A DNA stretch of 9,574 nucleotides. It comes from Halalkalibacillus halophilus DSM 18494. Its GTDB lineage: Bacteria > Bacillota > Bacilli > Bacillales > Alkalibacillaceae. The DNA lies in assembly GCF_000423105.1 (NCBI RefSeq), contig NZ_AUHI01000023.1:1-9574 (forward strand). The letters run 5' to 3'. The notes beneath the pieces are model-generated. The model saw only the letters and a list, made by a program, of their open reading frames with translations, was not told the DNA's origin and searched no databases. Numbering within the stretch: position 1 is the stretch's first letter; each line of letters begins with the position of its first letter. Shown piece by piece: positions 1-6,515 of the stretch. The position numbers and the translations under genes are program-made.

Positions 1-251
1 TAGATGAAATGGGTTATATTCCATTCAGTAAAGATGGAGCGGAGCTTCTGTTTCAGTTGATCACAGACTGGTATGAGCAGAAAAGTCTTATCATCACTTC
101 TAATTTAGAATTTAGCCAATGGAATCGCATTTTTGTTGATGCAAGACTGACTGCTGCATTGGTGGATCGTGTGATTCACCATGCGCATATTCTAAGTTTC
201 ACCGGCAACAGTTATCGTGTCACACACGCACTATCGAATTACCCATCATAA
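1..251 (+). CDS. istB: IS21-family helper ATPase IstB, C-terminal part (cut by window edge)
   Basis: The reading frame is open from the window edge; the ATG at 9 is internal, because the in-frame codons before it (Asp-Glu) continue the family pattern D-E-x-G-Y-x-P-F. About 82 C-terminal residues of a protein that is usually near 250 residues are present. They include the segment SLIITSNLEFSQWNRIF, followed by DARLTAALVDR and HHAHIL, which is highly characteristic of IstB. IstB is the AAA+ ATP-binding partner of the IstA transposase in IS21-type insertion sequences and is needed for transposition. The Walker A and B motifs would lie outside the window, so intactness cannot be judged. The C-terminus appears normal, with a TAA stop at 249-251. 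Identification of the family is confident; activity is unknown. Confidence 0.9.
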   Translation, partial: DEMGYIPFSKDGAELLFQLITDWYEQKSLIITSNLEFSQWNRIFVDARLTAALVDRVIHHAHILSFTGNSYRVTHALSNYPS

Positions 252-326
252 AATATGGGCTGGCAATGTTCTCGAATTTCTTTTGCATTTTTATCAAGTT
301 TTCTCTTGCAAAATACACATGTATCA
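252..326 (+). mobile_element. Probable right end of the IS21-type element, with two terminal subrepeats
   Basis: After the istB stop, the near-identical 11-mers tttcttttgca (277-287) and tttctcttgca (300-310) lie 23 bp apart, start to start. IS21-family ends typically carry such multiple subrepeats as transposase binding sites, and their termini finish in CA on this strand. A plausible terminus is the CA at 325-326, but without the left end or the target duplication the exact boundary is a guess. The rest of the 130 bp gap up to the next gene is AT-rich and shows no other clear feature. Confidence 0.5.
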
Positions 327-364
327 CGAATATATGATTCATTAATAATATATTAGTGTGCAAT

Positions 365-373
365 AAAAGGGTG
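365..373 (+). promoter_or_regulatory. Ribosome binding site that selects the ATG at 381
   Basis: AAAAGGGTG lies 7 nt before the ATG at 381 but only 1 nt before the ATG at 375. The downstream ATG is therefore the better start, giving a protein of 346 rather than 348 residues. Confidence 0.65.
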
Positions 374-380
374 AATGCCG

Positions 381-1421
381 ATGCAACAATTCAAATTATA
401 TAATTCAAAAGAAATTGAGAAATTAAAGGAAGATTTAGATGTATATAAACAAACGTATAACCCCAATATGCCTAACGATTTAACGGAGTATCACCTTCAA
501 TTAAAGCGGGAGTTATATGATTTAAAAAGAAATTTATCTCAAGTAAAAGGAGTAGTGAAAACGATGGAAGAAAAATATAGACAGCTAGAAAAGTATGAAC
601 ATCAAGACCAAAAGATCCTATATAGTATGGAGACGATAAATGATTCTTTATATAAGTTAAAAAAAGACATGGAGACAATTAGGTCGGGGGTGGAAGATTT
701 ACAGATTACAGAAGCATTAGATAAAATGAACGTAATAATTAATAGAACAGATGAAAATTTGATAACAGTTAAAGAACAGCTTCAAAAACAAAAAGCAGAA
801 CTATTAGAAACAAAAGAATCCCCTAAGCAAAATTACGCTCAGGCTTCTACCTCCCACCCATCCGAATATAAACAGCTACAAAAAATTCTTAACACTTTAA
901 GTAAGCAACAACAGCCACATAGCTTAGGAGTAAATCGGCCTTTAAAAAATTCATCAAATACGATCCCTAATAGACCATTTACGGAACAACGAAGACCTAT
1001 TACAAGAAGAAAGGAAAGCAGCCCTCTAAATAATTATCATAATCCATATAATAAAAATATAATTACTCGTACTTACAGTTCCAGAAAAGCTATGACAGGA
1101 TCTGCTTTAGAACCCAACAAGGAAGAAACAGAAATTATTTCATTCAAACCTACCAAAGTTAACGAAAAAGACACGCTTATAAAAGAACAGAAACAAGAGG
1201 AGTTAGAAATGAAAAAGCCATCTACTGAAGTTGTTGTAGAGGAGCATGCGTTAAAAGAAGAAAACGTGATCGAAGAAAAAGAGAAGGTTGAAGAAGTTAA
1301 ATCTAATAAATCGGAAGACTTATCCATTAAGAACGTAGAAACAACAATTACATCCGAACATGAATCACAAGAGAATAAACCAAATTCTTTTCTATCATTT
1401 ATTAAGAAAACTTTTTCCTAA
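381..1421 (+). CDS. Orphan coiled-coil protein of unknown function
   Basis: I do not recognise a family. The 346-residue protein has no signal peptide and no membrane segment. Roughly residues 8-150 are rich in Lys, Glu, Leu and Gln with heptad-like spacing, as in a long coiled coil. A middle section (about 160-240) is rich in Asn, Pro, Arg, Ser and Tyr and is probably disordered. A highly charged Glu/Lys tract (about 250-330) follows, and the protein ends in a short hydrophobic, basic tail, SFLSFIKKTFS, that could dock on a partner or a membrane surface. The layout of coiled coil, disordered linker and short C-terminal motif resembles structural or scaffold proteins, and a spore-coat or cell-division accessory role would be conceivable, but nothing here proves it. 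The gene stands alone, 55 bp beyond the likely IS end, and has its own terminator. Confidence 0.75.
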   Translation: MQQFKLYNSKEIEKLKEDLDVYKQTYNPNMPNDLTEYHLQLKRELYDLKRNLSQVKGVVKTMEEKYRQLEKYEHQDQKILYSMETINDSLYKLKKDMETIRSGVEDLQITEALDKMNVIINRTDENLITVKEQLQKQKAELLETKESPKQNYAQASTSHPSEYKQLQKILNTLSKQQQPHSLGVNRPLKNSSNTIPNRPFTEQRRPITRRKESSPLNNYHNPYNKNIITRTYSSRKAMTGSALEPNKEETEIISFKPTKVNEKDTLIKEQKQEELEMKKPSTEVVVEEHALKEENVIEEKEKVEEVKSNKSEDLSIKNVETTITSEHESQENKPNSFLSFIKKTFS

Positions 1422-1450
1422 AAAGACATTCTATTTGAATAGGATTCGCT

Positions 1451-1507
1451 AAAATTGACCTAACTTATAGGAAGTAATCTTTAAAGTTGGGTCAATTTAA
1501 TTTTTTT
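1451..1507 (+). terminator. Rho-independent terminator after the coiled-coil gene
   Basis: The arms aaattgacctaactt (1452-1466) and aagttgggtcaattt (1484-1498) pair over 15 bp with one G:T wobble, around a 17 nt loop. They are followed by a run of seven T at 1501-1507. On the opposite strand the stem is followed by only four T, so it may weakly terminate the convergent membrane-protein gene as well. Confidence 0.85.
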
Positions 1508-1579
1508 AACTTGAGAAAATTAAATGTAATAAATAAGAAGCTGCAGTTACATTCTTTTTTAACCAATAAAAACTACTTT

Positions 1580-1984
1580 TTAAATAAACAAATAAACTAA
1601 AAATGCCAAAATGAACACGACATCTGCTATGGCAAGATATAAACCGATTTTTGAAGTTTTAACCTTTGCTAAACTATAGTTAAACAAAGTGTCATATAAA
1701 CTTACGACAAAAAGAAGGAGTGAAATGATTAAGACAACCACACTCTCCGTCATCAGAACTGCCAATATGTATAGTAACCATCTTCTGAAGAAATTGAATA
1801 CTAAACCAATCACCATCATAGAAAAGGAGTTGGGATTTAATTCCAGTTCATCTTCGTCTGATAATTCACTTAACCCTTTTTTTATTTCTTTATGCTCTCT
1901 TAAATAACTTACATTAACCCATAAGATCAATAAACAGTAAAACATGATAAATAAGTCTTCGTTATTACTTGTTATTTCCCACAC
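1580..1984 (-). CDS. Small integral membrane protein of unknown function
   Basis: A 134-residue hydrophobic protein that I cannot assign to a family. The start is GTG at 1984, supported by AGAGGA at 1994-1999 in a good position upstream. Membrane segments are visible at about residues 11-28, 55-78 (interrupted by FFRRW, possibly a re-entrant or interfacial stretch), 81-99 and 113-133. Between the first two lies a hydrophilic loop with an acidic patch (SELSDEDELELN, about 39-50). The gene is monocistronic and convergent with the coiled-coil gene. No promoter is convincing, although the 60 bp upstream is AT-rich. The lack of shadow structure, the plausible ribosome site and the four hydrophobic segments make it likely to be a real gene; the function is open. 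Confidence 0.65.
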   Translation of the reverse strand: MWEITSNNEDLFIMFYCLLILWVNVSYLREHKEIKKGLSELSDEDELELNPNSFSMMVIGLVFNFFRRWLLYILAVLMTESVVVLIISLLLFVVSLYDTLFNYSLAKVKTSKIGLYLAIADVVFILAFLVYLFI

Positions 1985-2181
1985 ATTCCAATTCCTCTCA
2001 TATCTTCCGACGTCTTCTCTTTTGACTATACTATAAATGATAAGAAATTAGTATCTAACCTACCATTTAAGAGGTTTAACTGGTTAAATAGAATGTCGAA
2101 AAAAATAAGACTAAAGATGAGCAACGTATCTATGGCTAATTTTTTCTTGGTAAGAAGTTTTGCTTTCTTCCTTATAAATAC
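1985..2181. other. AT-rich intergenic region with no confident feature
   Basis: About 200 bp between the membrane-protein gene and the glycosyltransferase remnant. It contains the small inverted repeat TTTAACTGGTTAAA (2075-2088) but no terminator with a T-run for the remnant upstream and no convincing coding sequence. Confidence 0.5.
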
Positions 2182-2988
2182 TCAACTACCCGTTTTAGAC
2201 AAGAAAAACTCCTTAGAATCAGCAGCGTCTCGACAGCTTTTTACTAGGGCCCATGATTTAGTTAGCGCAAATTGCCGAGCCTTATAAGCAAATGATTCAC
2301 ATAATATTTTATTATCTAAAAGCCTAGTTGTTGCGTCTACAAATTCACTAATATTATTTGCATTACAAGCGTAACCATTCTCACCATCATTAATTAGATG
2401 CTTCACTCCCCCTTCATTCGCACCTATGACAGGCAAACCTGATGACATCGCTTCAAGAACTACATTGCCAAACGTTTCGGTTGTTGAGGGGAATAAGAAG
2501 AGATCACTTGAGGCATATACTTCCGCAAGCTCCTCTCCTTGAAGGAAGCCTGTGTAGGTTATGTTATCCGTTTCCGTTTCAGATAGAGATTTAAGAAGCG
2601 GGCCATCTCCAACAATCAATAGGCGTGTGTTCTTTTTAATGTGGTCAGCTAAGGATCTAAAGGTTTCAATCACTGTTGGTAAATTCTTTTCGGGTGCAAT
2701 CCTACCTACGTACAGCAAAATATTTTCTTCATTGAATTTATATTTTTTCCTCACGCTATCACTTCTTTTAGCAGGTGTATAAAAAGCCTGGTTAACCCCT
2801 CGTCCCCATATTTCTATGTCACTATGAACGTTTTTAAATATCAATTTTTCCTTGGTGCTAATAGATGGGACAAAGACTTTCTTAAAGGAGCGATGAAACC
2901 ACTTCATATATTTCCACACCCACTTATTTATAAATTGCAGGTGTGTCTGAATTCGGATAGGTGACACTATAAAAAAAGTTTCCCACAA
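2182..2988 (-). pseudogene. 5'-truncated family-4 glycosyltransferase (GT-B fold, C-terminal half)
   Basis: The open frame encodes 268 residues counted from a TTG at 2988, but recognisable homology begins only near residue 16 (about position 2943). From there the sequence follows bacterial GT4 enzymes of the MgtA/alpha-mannosyltransferase type: KWFHRSFKKVFVPS, EIWGRGV (59-65), LLYVGRIAPEKNL (91-103), IVGDGP (125-130) and the E-x7-E nucleotide-sugar motif at E171 and E179 within PSTTETFGNVVLEA. Full enzymes are about 380 residues, so the N-terminal acceptor-binding Rossmann domain (roughly 110 residues) is missing. The apparent start lies in the loop of the tRNA-Leu terminator and has no ribosome site, so the 5' part was lost in a rearrangement. 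The family normally transfers a sugar from a nucleotide sugar to a glycolipid or another glycan. This copy is almost certainly inactive. The C-terminal domain itself has no frameshift, suggesting recent truncation. Confidence 0.8.
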
Positions 2989-2998
2989 TGTGAGAAAC
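2970..2998 (-). terminator. Rho-independent terminator of tRNA-Leu
   Basis: Read on the - strand, GTTTCTCAC (2998-2990), loop ATT, GTGGGAAAC (2986-2978), pairing with one wobble, is followed by seven T (2977-2971). It lies 12 bp past the 3' end of the tRNA. Confidence 0.9.
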
Positions 2999-3010
2999 GT
3001 TTAAAGATAA

Positions 3011-3091
3011 TACCGGTGGCCGGGTTCGAACCGGCACTCCAGAGGAACACGATTTTGAGTCGTGCGCGTCTGCCAATTCCGCCACACCGGC
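3011..3091 (-). tRNA. tRNA-Leu(CAA)
   Basis: The acceptor stem GCCGGTG pairs with CACCGGT (G:U at the last pair). The anticodon loop CTCAAAA gives CAA, there is a long variable arm as expected for Leu, and the T-loop is TTCGAAC. The discriminator is A and the 3' CCA is not encoded (TTA follows). The gene is solitary, with its own promoter and terminator. Confidence 0.95.
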
Positions 3092-3120
3092 ATGTGGTCT
3101 TTTTTTCGTGACCGATTACA

Positions 3121-3150
3121 ATCATAATACAGTAGGTTATGGTTTGTCAA
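3121..3150 (-). promoter_or_regulatory. Sigma-A promoter of tRNA-Leu
   Basis: A perfect -35 TTGACA (3150-3145) is followed after 18 bp by TATGAT (3126-3121), with transcription expected about 20-25 bp before the tRNA 5' end. Confidence 0.8.
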
Positions 3151-3161
3151 TCGCCTCTAAT

Positions 3162-3205
3162 ATAAAAATCGAAGCAAGGTTATTTGCGATAACCAAGCTT
3201 CGATT
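3162..3205 (-). terminator. Terminator of the murQ/ABC operon
   Basis: On the - strand AATCGAAGC-TT-GGTTAT (3205-3189) pairs with ATAACC-TT-GCTTCGATT (3183-3167) with an internal T/T mismatch pair, followed by TTTTTATA. It starts 11 bp past the last permease stop codon. Confidence 0.9.
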
Positions 3206-3216
3206 ATTGACTCATT

Positions 3217-4065
3217 CTATCCTTTAATCGCTCCTTCTGTCATACCTTTCGTAATACGACGTTGGAAGATTGCGTACAAGATAATTACAGGTGTAATCGC
3301 AATGACTAGACTTGCGAATAACGTGCCCCATGCGTTTGTGTACTGGGCTTCGTTACTAATAAAGTCAATCGCCAAGGCAAGTGTATAATTTTCACTCGAC
3401 TGTAAGAAGATCAAAGCCATGAAGTATTCGTTCCAAAACTGTATCGCGTTCATAATTGTAACGGTAATAATCCCCGACATCGTAAGTGGTGTAACGATTT
3501 TCCAAAGAATCCCGTATGGCGACATGCCATCCATTGCTGCGGATTCTTCTAGTGACTTCGGAATCGTACTCATAAAACTTGTTAATACGAAAATGGTAAA
3601 CGGTAGCTGTGATAAGGCATATACTACACCTAATCCTAAGATGCTATCTAACATATTAAATTGAGCTAGTAAGAAGAATAATGGAATCCAACCTAATACC
3701 ATTGGAATCATCATGGCTGATATGTACAGCGTGAATAGCGCGCCGCTACCTCTAAAACGAAGCCGTTCAATAGCATACGCTGTTGGAATGGCGAGTGCTA
3801 AACAAAGGACTGCACCAATAACGGTTACAATTAAACTATTAAATACACTTGTATCAATATTATAATCTGACCAAGCGGTAATGAAATTTTGATAATTAAA
3901 TGACTCTGGGAACCCCCAAGGATTCGCATAAATCTCTGCATTTGATTTAAATGCCCCTAGGAACATCCAGAATAACGGATAAAGTACCGCTAAGGACCAA
4001 ATGACAAGAGGGATTCTAATTCCTGTTCGTGCGACCATTTCACCGACTGTTTTTTTCGTTTTCAT
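3217..4065 (-). CDS. Carbohydrate ABC transporter permease, MalG type
   Basis: Inner-membrane subunit of a binding-protein-dependent sugar importer (CUT1-like). From the ATG at 4065 it is 282 residues, the usual MalG length. Hydrophobic segments lie at about 17-37, 75-97, 109-134, 142-165, 197-221 and 246-267, which fits six membrane helices. The EAA loop that contacts the ATPase is at about 173-194, with E174, A176, A177, G180 and P193 matching the family pattern. A TTG six bases further upstream is in frame, but the ribosome site AAAGGGGGG lies only about 1 nt from it and 7 nt from the ATG, so I chose the ATG. That ribosome site overlaps the stop codon of the upstream permease, indicating translational coupling. 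It pairs with the MalF-like subunit and is the last gene of the operon. Substrate cannot be read from the permease. Confidence 0.93.
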   Translation of the reverse strand: MKTKKTVGEMVARTGIRIPLVIWSLAVLYPLFWMFLGAFKSNAEIYANPWGFPESFNYQNFITAWSDYNIDTSVFNSLIVTVIGAVLCLALAIPTAYAIERLRFRGSGALFTLYISAMMIPMVLGWIPLFFLLAQFNMLDSILGLGVVYALSQLPFTIFVLTSFMSTIPKSLEESAAMDGMSPYGILWKIVTPLTMSGIITVTIMNAIQFWNEYFMALIFLQSSENYTLALAIDFISNEAQYTNAWGTLFASLVIAITPVIILYAIFQRRITKGMTEGAIKG

Positions 4066-4072
4066 GTGCAAT

Positions 4073-4080
4073 CCCCCCTT
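4073..4080 (-). promoter_or_regulatory. Ribosome binding site that decides the MalG-like start
   Basis: AAGGGGGG sits 7 nt before the ATG at 4065 and touches the stop codon (4082-4080) of the preceding gene. The close packing suggests coupled translation of the two permeases, which are needed in equal amounts. Confidence 0.75.
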
Positions 4081-4973
4081 TAGTACTCTACTTTGTCTCT
4101 ACGTAGTAAGAATTGAAGTAATAATACGGTAATTAGTGAAAGTGCTAAGATCATTACACCAATTGTTGCTCCATACCCGAAGTTATACTGATTAAATGCT
4201 TGTTGGTATAAATAGGACCCCATAACGTGTGTAGAGTTGTCAGGTCCACCGCCAGTCATAACCTGAACGATAATAAAGGAACCATTTAGTGTTGTAATAA
4301 CGATATAAAGAATCGAGATTTTAATTTGTGGCCAGATCAATGGTAAAGTTACATGCCAAAACTGTTGCCATTCTGAAGCTCCATCAATTTCTGCTGCTTC
4401 AAAATTACTTTTTGAAATGTTTGCAATCCCTCCCATTAGTAAGAGCATGAATAGTCCAATTCCTGCCCATATGGAAGGTAAAACTAAACTTGGTAAGGCC
4501 CAGGTTGTACTTCCTAGCCAAGGTCGGGTCCAACTTTCTAATCCGATTGCTTCTAAACCAGAGTTCACTAAACCTAAATTTGGGTTGTAGATAAATGTCC
4601 ACAGTATACCAATAACAACCACAGACATAATATTCGGAAAGAAGAACACGATTCGGTAGAACGGTGCTTCTTTGATCTTTAGCTGGGTCAATGCTACCGC
4701 TATAAATAATGCCATGATCATAATTCCAACGACTTTTGTAGCAACTAGGAAATAGTCATGGTAAATCGTCCGTGGAATAATATCATCATTGAACATTCTT
4801 CGATAATTATCTAGACCTACGTACTCACGTGTTTGGGAAGAACCTGACCATTCAAAGAAAGAAAAATAAAGTCCACTAAACATAGGATACAAAGTAAAAA
4901 TGCTAAACATAATAAAGGTCGGTACTAAACAAAACGCGAGAAATATGTACTTCTGTTTTTTTGGTTGGACCAT
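4080..4973 (-). CDS. Carbohydrate ABC transporter permease, MalF/UgpA type
   Basis: The second membrane subunit of the importer, 297 residues, with no large MalF-style periplasmic insertion, as usual in Firmicutes. Hydrophobic segments lie at about 10-32, 77-97, 108-128, 158-182, 217-238 and 268-290. The EAA loop is at 192-214, with E192, A193, A194, G198, L210 and P211 in the expected spacing. The start is ATG at 4973. Its ribosome site (GAGTGAG) is weak compared with those of its neighbours. It forms the membrane heterodimer with the MalG-like gene, 14 bp away from ATG to stop. A hairpin separates it from the binding-protein gene upstream, which probably lowers permease expression relative to the binding protein. 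No ATPase gene adjoins, so a shared MsmX-like ATPase is the likely motor. Confidence 0.93.
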   Translation of the reverse strand: MVQPKKQKYIFLAFCLVPTFIMFSIFTLYPMFSGLYFSFFEWSGSSQTREYVGLDNYRRMFNDDIIPRTIYHDYFLVATKVVGIMIMALFIAVALTQLKIKEAPFYRIVFFFPNIMSVVVIGILWTFIYNPNLGLVNSGLEAIGLESWTRPWLGSTTWALPSLVLPSIWAGIGLFMLLLMGGIANISKSNFEAAEIDGASEWQQFWHVTLPLIWPQIKISILYIVITTLNGSFIIVQVMTGGGPDNSTHVMGSYLYQQAFNQYNFGYGATIGVMILALSLITVLLLQFLLRRDKVEY

Positions 4974-5002
4974 GATTGCTCACTCTTTCTATGGAAATAA
5001 CA

Positions 5003-5041
5003 GTATGGAATGCGGAGAATCCTTCTCTCTACATTCCATAC
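5003..5041 (-). other. Intercistronic stem-loop between binding protein and permeases
   Basis: Perfect 10 bp arms GTATGGAATG (- strand 5041-5032) and CATTCCATAC (5012-5003) enclose a 19 nt loop that can itself fold weakly. No T-run follows, so it is more likely an mRNA stabiliser or partial attenuator than a full terminator. It would let the binding-protein message accumulate over the permease message, a known pattern in sugar ABC operons. Confidence 0.65.
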
Positions 5042-5061
5042 AATTTTATTTCCTACATTAA

Positions 5062-6447
5062 TTATTCACCACTATAATCTGCGGCTGCTTCTTCTGCTCT
5101 TTCAATGAACTCATCTACGTCAATATCACCTAACATTAAGGAGATAAGCGCATCACTGACTGGTGTTTCTAAGTCAGAACTCATTGGGTGAGGCTTGTAA
5201 TAAACTTCTGATTCATTATTAATCAAATCATTTGCTTCGATTAGATATGGAGGAACCTCTTCACTTTCAGAAAGGTCTACTCCTTCAATATTCATTAATG
5301 CACCTGTGTGCTCTGAGAATGAAAGTGCATATTCTTCAGAGAAGACAAATTCAACAAATGCTTTAGCTGCTTCTGGATTATCTGCTTCTTCTGCAATTGC
5401 TAATGGACGTAAATCCGGTACTACAGCCATTGGATCTCCTGCTTCATTCATTGGAGAAGGAATGAACCCAAACTCAAAGTCTTCAGGTACATCATCCGCC
5501 ATTTCATTTGGCAACCAGAAACCTACAGGAATAAACGCATTATCATGCAGTAGGAAGTTCATTTGAGACTGTGTATGGTTCAGTGCCCCAGTACCACCAT
5601 CAATATAACCTGCTTCTTGCATAGCTGCTACGTTCTCCATAACTTGACGGACTTCGTCTGTTTCCCATGCACCTTCTTGACCTGTAATAATATCTTCTAA
5701 TAATTCATTACCGCCAGCTGCACCAAATGCAGGGTATAACATTCCGCGTAACATGTAATACGGGTGCTGACCAGTAGTTACAAACGGTTCAATATCTTCA
5801 TTCTCTTGAAGATCACCCATCGTACTCATAAAACTATCAAAGTCGGATGGTACTTCATATCCGCCTTCCTCAAACCATGCTGCATCATACCATGTACCCC
5901 ATGTATCAAATACAAGTGGTAAACTGAATAACTCACCATCATAATCAGATGGTTCTGCAATAAAGCTATCTAACAACGGCGTTCCATCTTCTAATTCAAG
6001 ATCTTGAGCCCAATCAGTCAAGTTCATTAACTGACCATCTTCTACCATCTGTGTTTCACTAGACCCAGCACCATCAATATAAACTACATCAGGTGGATCA
6101 TCAGAAACCCAGCGTGAACGCATCTCTTCATTAATATTTGGACCTGCATGTTCTACTATTTCTACTTCAGGATAAGTTGCTTGGAAATCTTCAATTACTT
6201 CTTTCCACCAAGAATCCCCGTATCCACCAACGAAATATTGAATTTCAAGTTCTCCGCTGATCTCACCTTCTTCTCCGCTTGCATCTGAATCTGAATCAGA
6301 CTCTGAATCATCTTCCCCTGACTCTTCACTTGTGTCATCATCTCCGCCTTCATCAGGCACTTCATCTGCTCCACAAGCTGCAGCAAAGATTAAAAGGAAC
6401 ATAGCTAAGACAATCGCTAACCAATGCCATTTAAACTTCTTATTCAA
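5062..6447 (-). CDS. Sugar ABC transporter solute-binding lipoprotein
   Basis: An extracellular sugar-binding lipoprotein of family 1 (MalE-like), 461 residues. A basic N-terminus (NKKFK) and hydrophobic segment (10-24) end in the lipobox AAAC with the lipidated Cys25. Residues 27-66 form a linker in which about half the positions are Asp or Glu and none is basic. The ligand-binding domain then runs from about 67, with typical landmarks: WWKEVIEDFQATYPEVEIV, a DPPDVVYIDG segment near 125, LPLVFDTWGTWYD near 180, and a C-terminal AKAFVEFVFSEEYA segment. It captures the substrate outside the cell and delivers it to the two permeases downstream. The start is TTG at 6447, fixed by AAGGGGG 8 nt upstream. 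Similarity in style to GlcNAc/chitobiose-binding proteins and the adjacent murQ suggest an amino-sugar ligand, but that is inference. Confidence 0.93.
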   Translation of the reverse strand: MNKKFKWHWLAIVLAMFLLIFAAACGADEVPDEGGDDDTSEESGEDDSESDSDSDASGEEGEISGELEIQYFVGGYGDSWWKEVIEDFQATYPEVEIVEHAGPNINEEMRSRWVSDDPPDVVYIDGAGSSETQMVEDGQLMNLTDWAQDLELEDGTPLLDSFIAEPSDYDGELFSLPLVFDTWGTWYDAAWFEEGGYEVPSDFDSFMSTMGDLQENEDIEPFVTTGQHPYYMLRGMLYPAFGAAGGNELLEDIITGQEGAWETDEVRQVMENVAAMQEAGYIDGGTGALNHTQSQMNFLLHDNAFIPVGFWLPNEMADDVPEDFEFGFIPSPMNEAGDPMAVVPDLRPLAIAEEADNPEAAKAFVEFVFSEEYALSFSEHTGALMNIEGVDLSESEEVPPYLIEANDLINNESEVYYKPHPMSSDLETPVSDALISLMLGDIDVDEFIERAEEAAADYSGE

Positions 6448-6455
6448 TGTAATAT

Positions 6456-6462
6456 CCCCCTT
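6456..6462 (-). promoter_or_regulatory. Strong ribosome binding site before a TTG start
   Basis: AAGGGGG lies 8 nt before TTG 6447-6445, which begins the basic N-terminus of the lipoprotein signal peptide. No ATG or GTG sits at a matching distance, so TTG is the start. Confidence 0.75.
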
Positions 6463-6480
6463 GTACTTTAATTAATATAT

Positions 6481-6508
6481 GAAACGTATAGCTTTGCTAC
6501 ACGGTTTC
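6481..6508 (-). other. Imperfect stem-loop between murQ and the binding-protein gene
   Basis: On the - strand GAAACCGTGTAGC (6508-6496), loop AAA, GCTATACGTTTC (6492-6481): 12 pairs with one bulged C and one G:U. It lies 7 bp past the murQ stop codon and 18 bp before the ribosome site of the next gene. It has no T-run. Possible roles are an mRNA processing or 5' stabilising element for the lipoprotein message, or an operator. Confidence 0.55.
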
Positions 6509-6515
6509 AACAAAT

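Noticed and set aside
472..678. Open frames antisense to the coiled-coil gene, here and at 1073-1327
   Set aside because: They mirror Lys/Glu-rich codons of the sense gene, show Ser/Phe/Leu-rich composition and have no ribosome site.
2093..2287. A 64-residue + strand frame overlapping the glycosyltransferase remnant
   Set aside because: It has no ribosome site and half of it is antisense to the clear GT4 sequence.
2943..2967. Inverted repeat GTGTC/GACAC near the glycosyltransferase break as an attachment site
   Set aside because: Five-base arms are too short to support an att site, and no duplicate of the tRNA-Leu 3' end is visible in the window.
6195..6386. A second frame on the same strand within the lipoprotein gene
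   Set aside because: It is a frame-shifted reading of the acidic linker codons, and the lipoprotein frame is intact.
6495..6508. A possible second cre site before the lipoprotein gene (TGAAACCG half)
   Set aside because: Only the first half fits the consensus and three bases of the second half do not; the sequence is better explained as one arm of a stem-loop.
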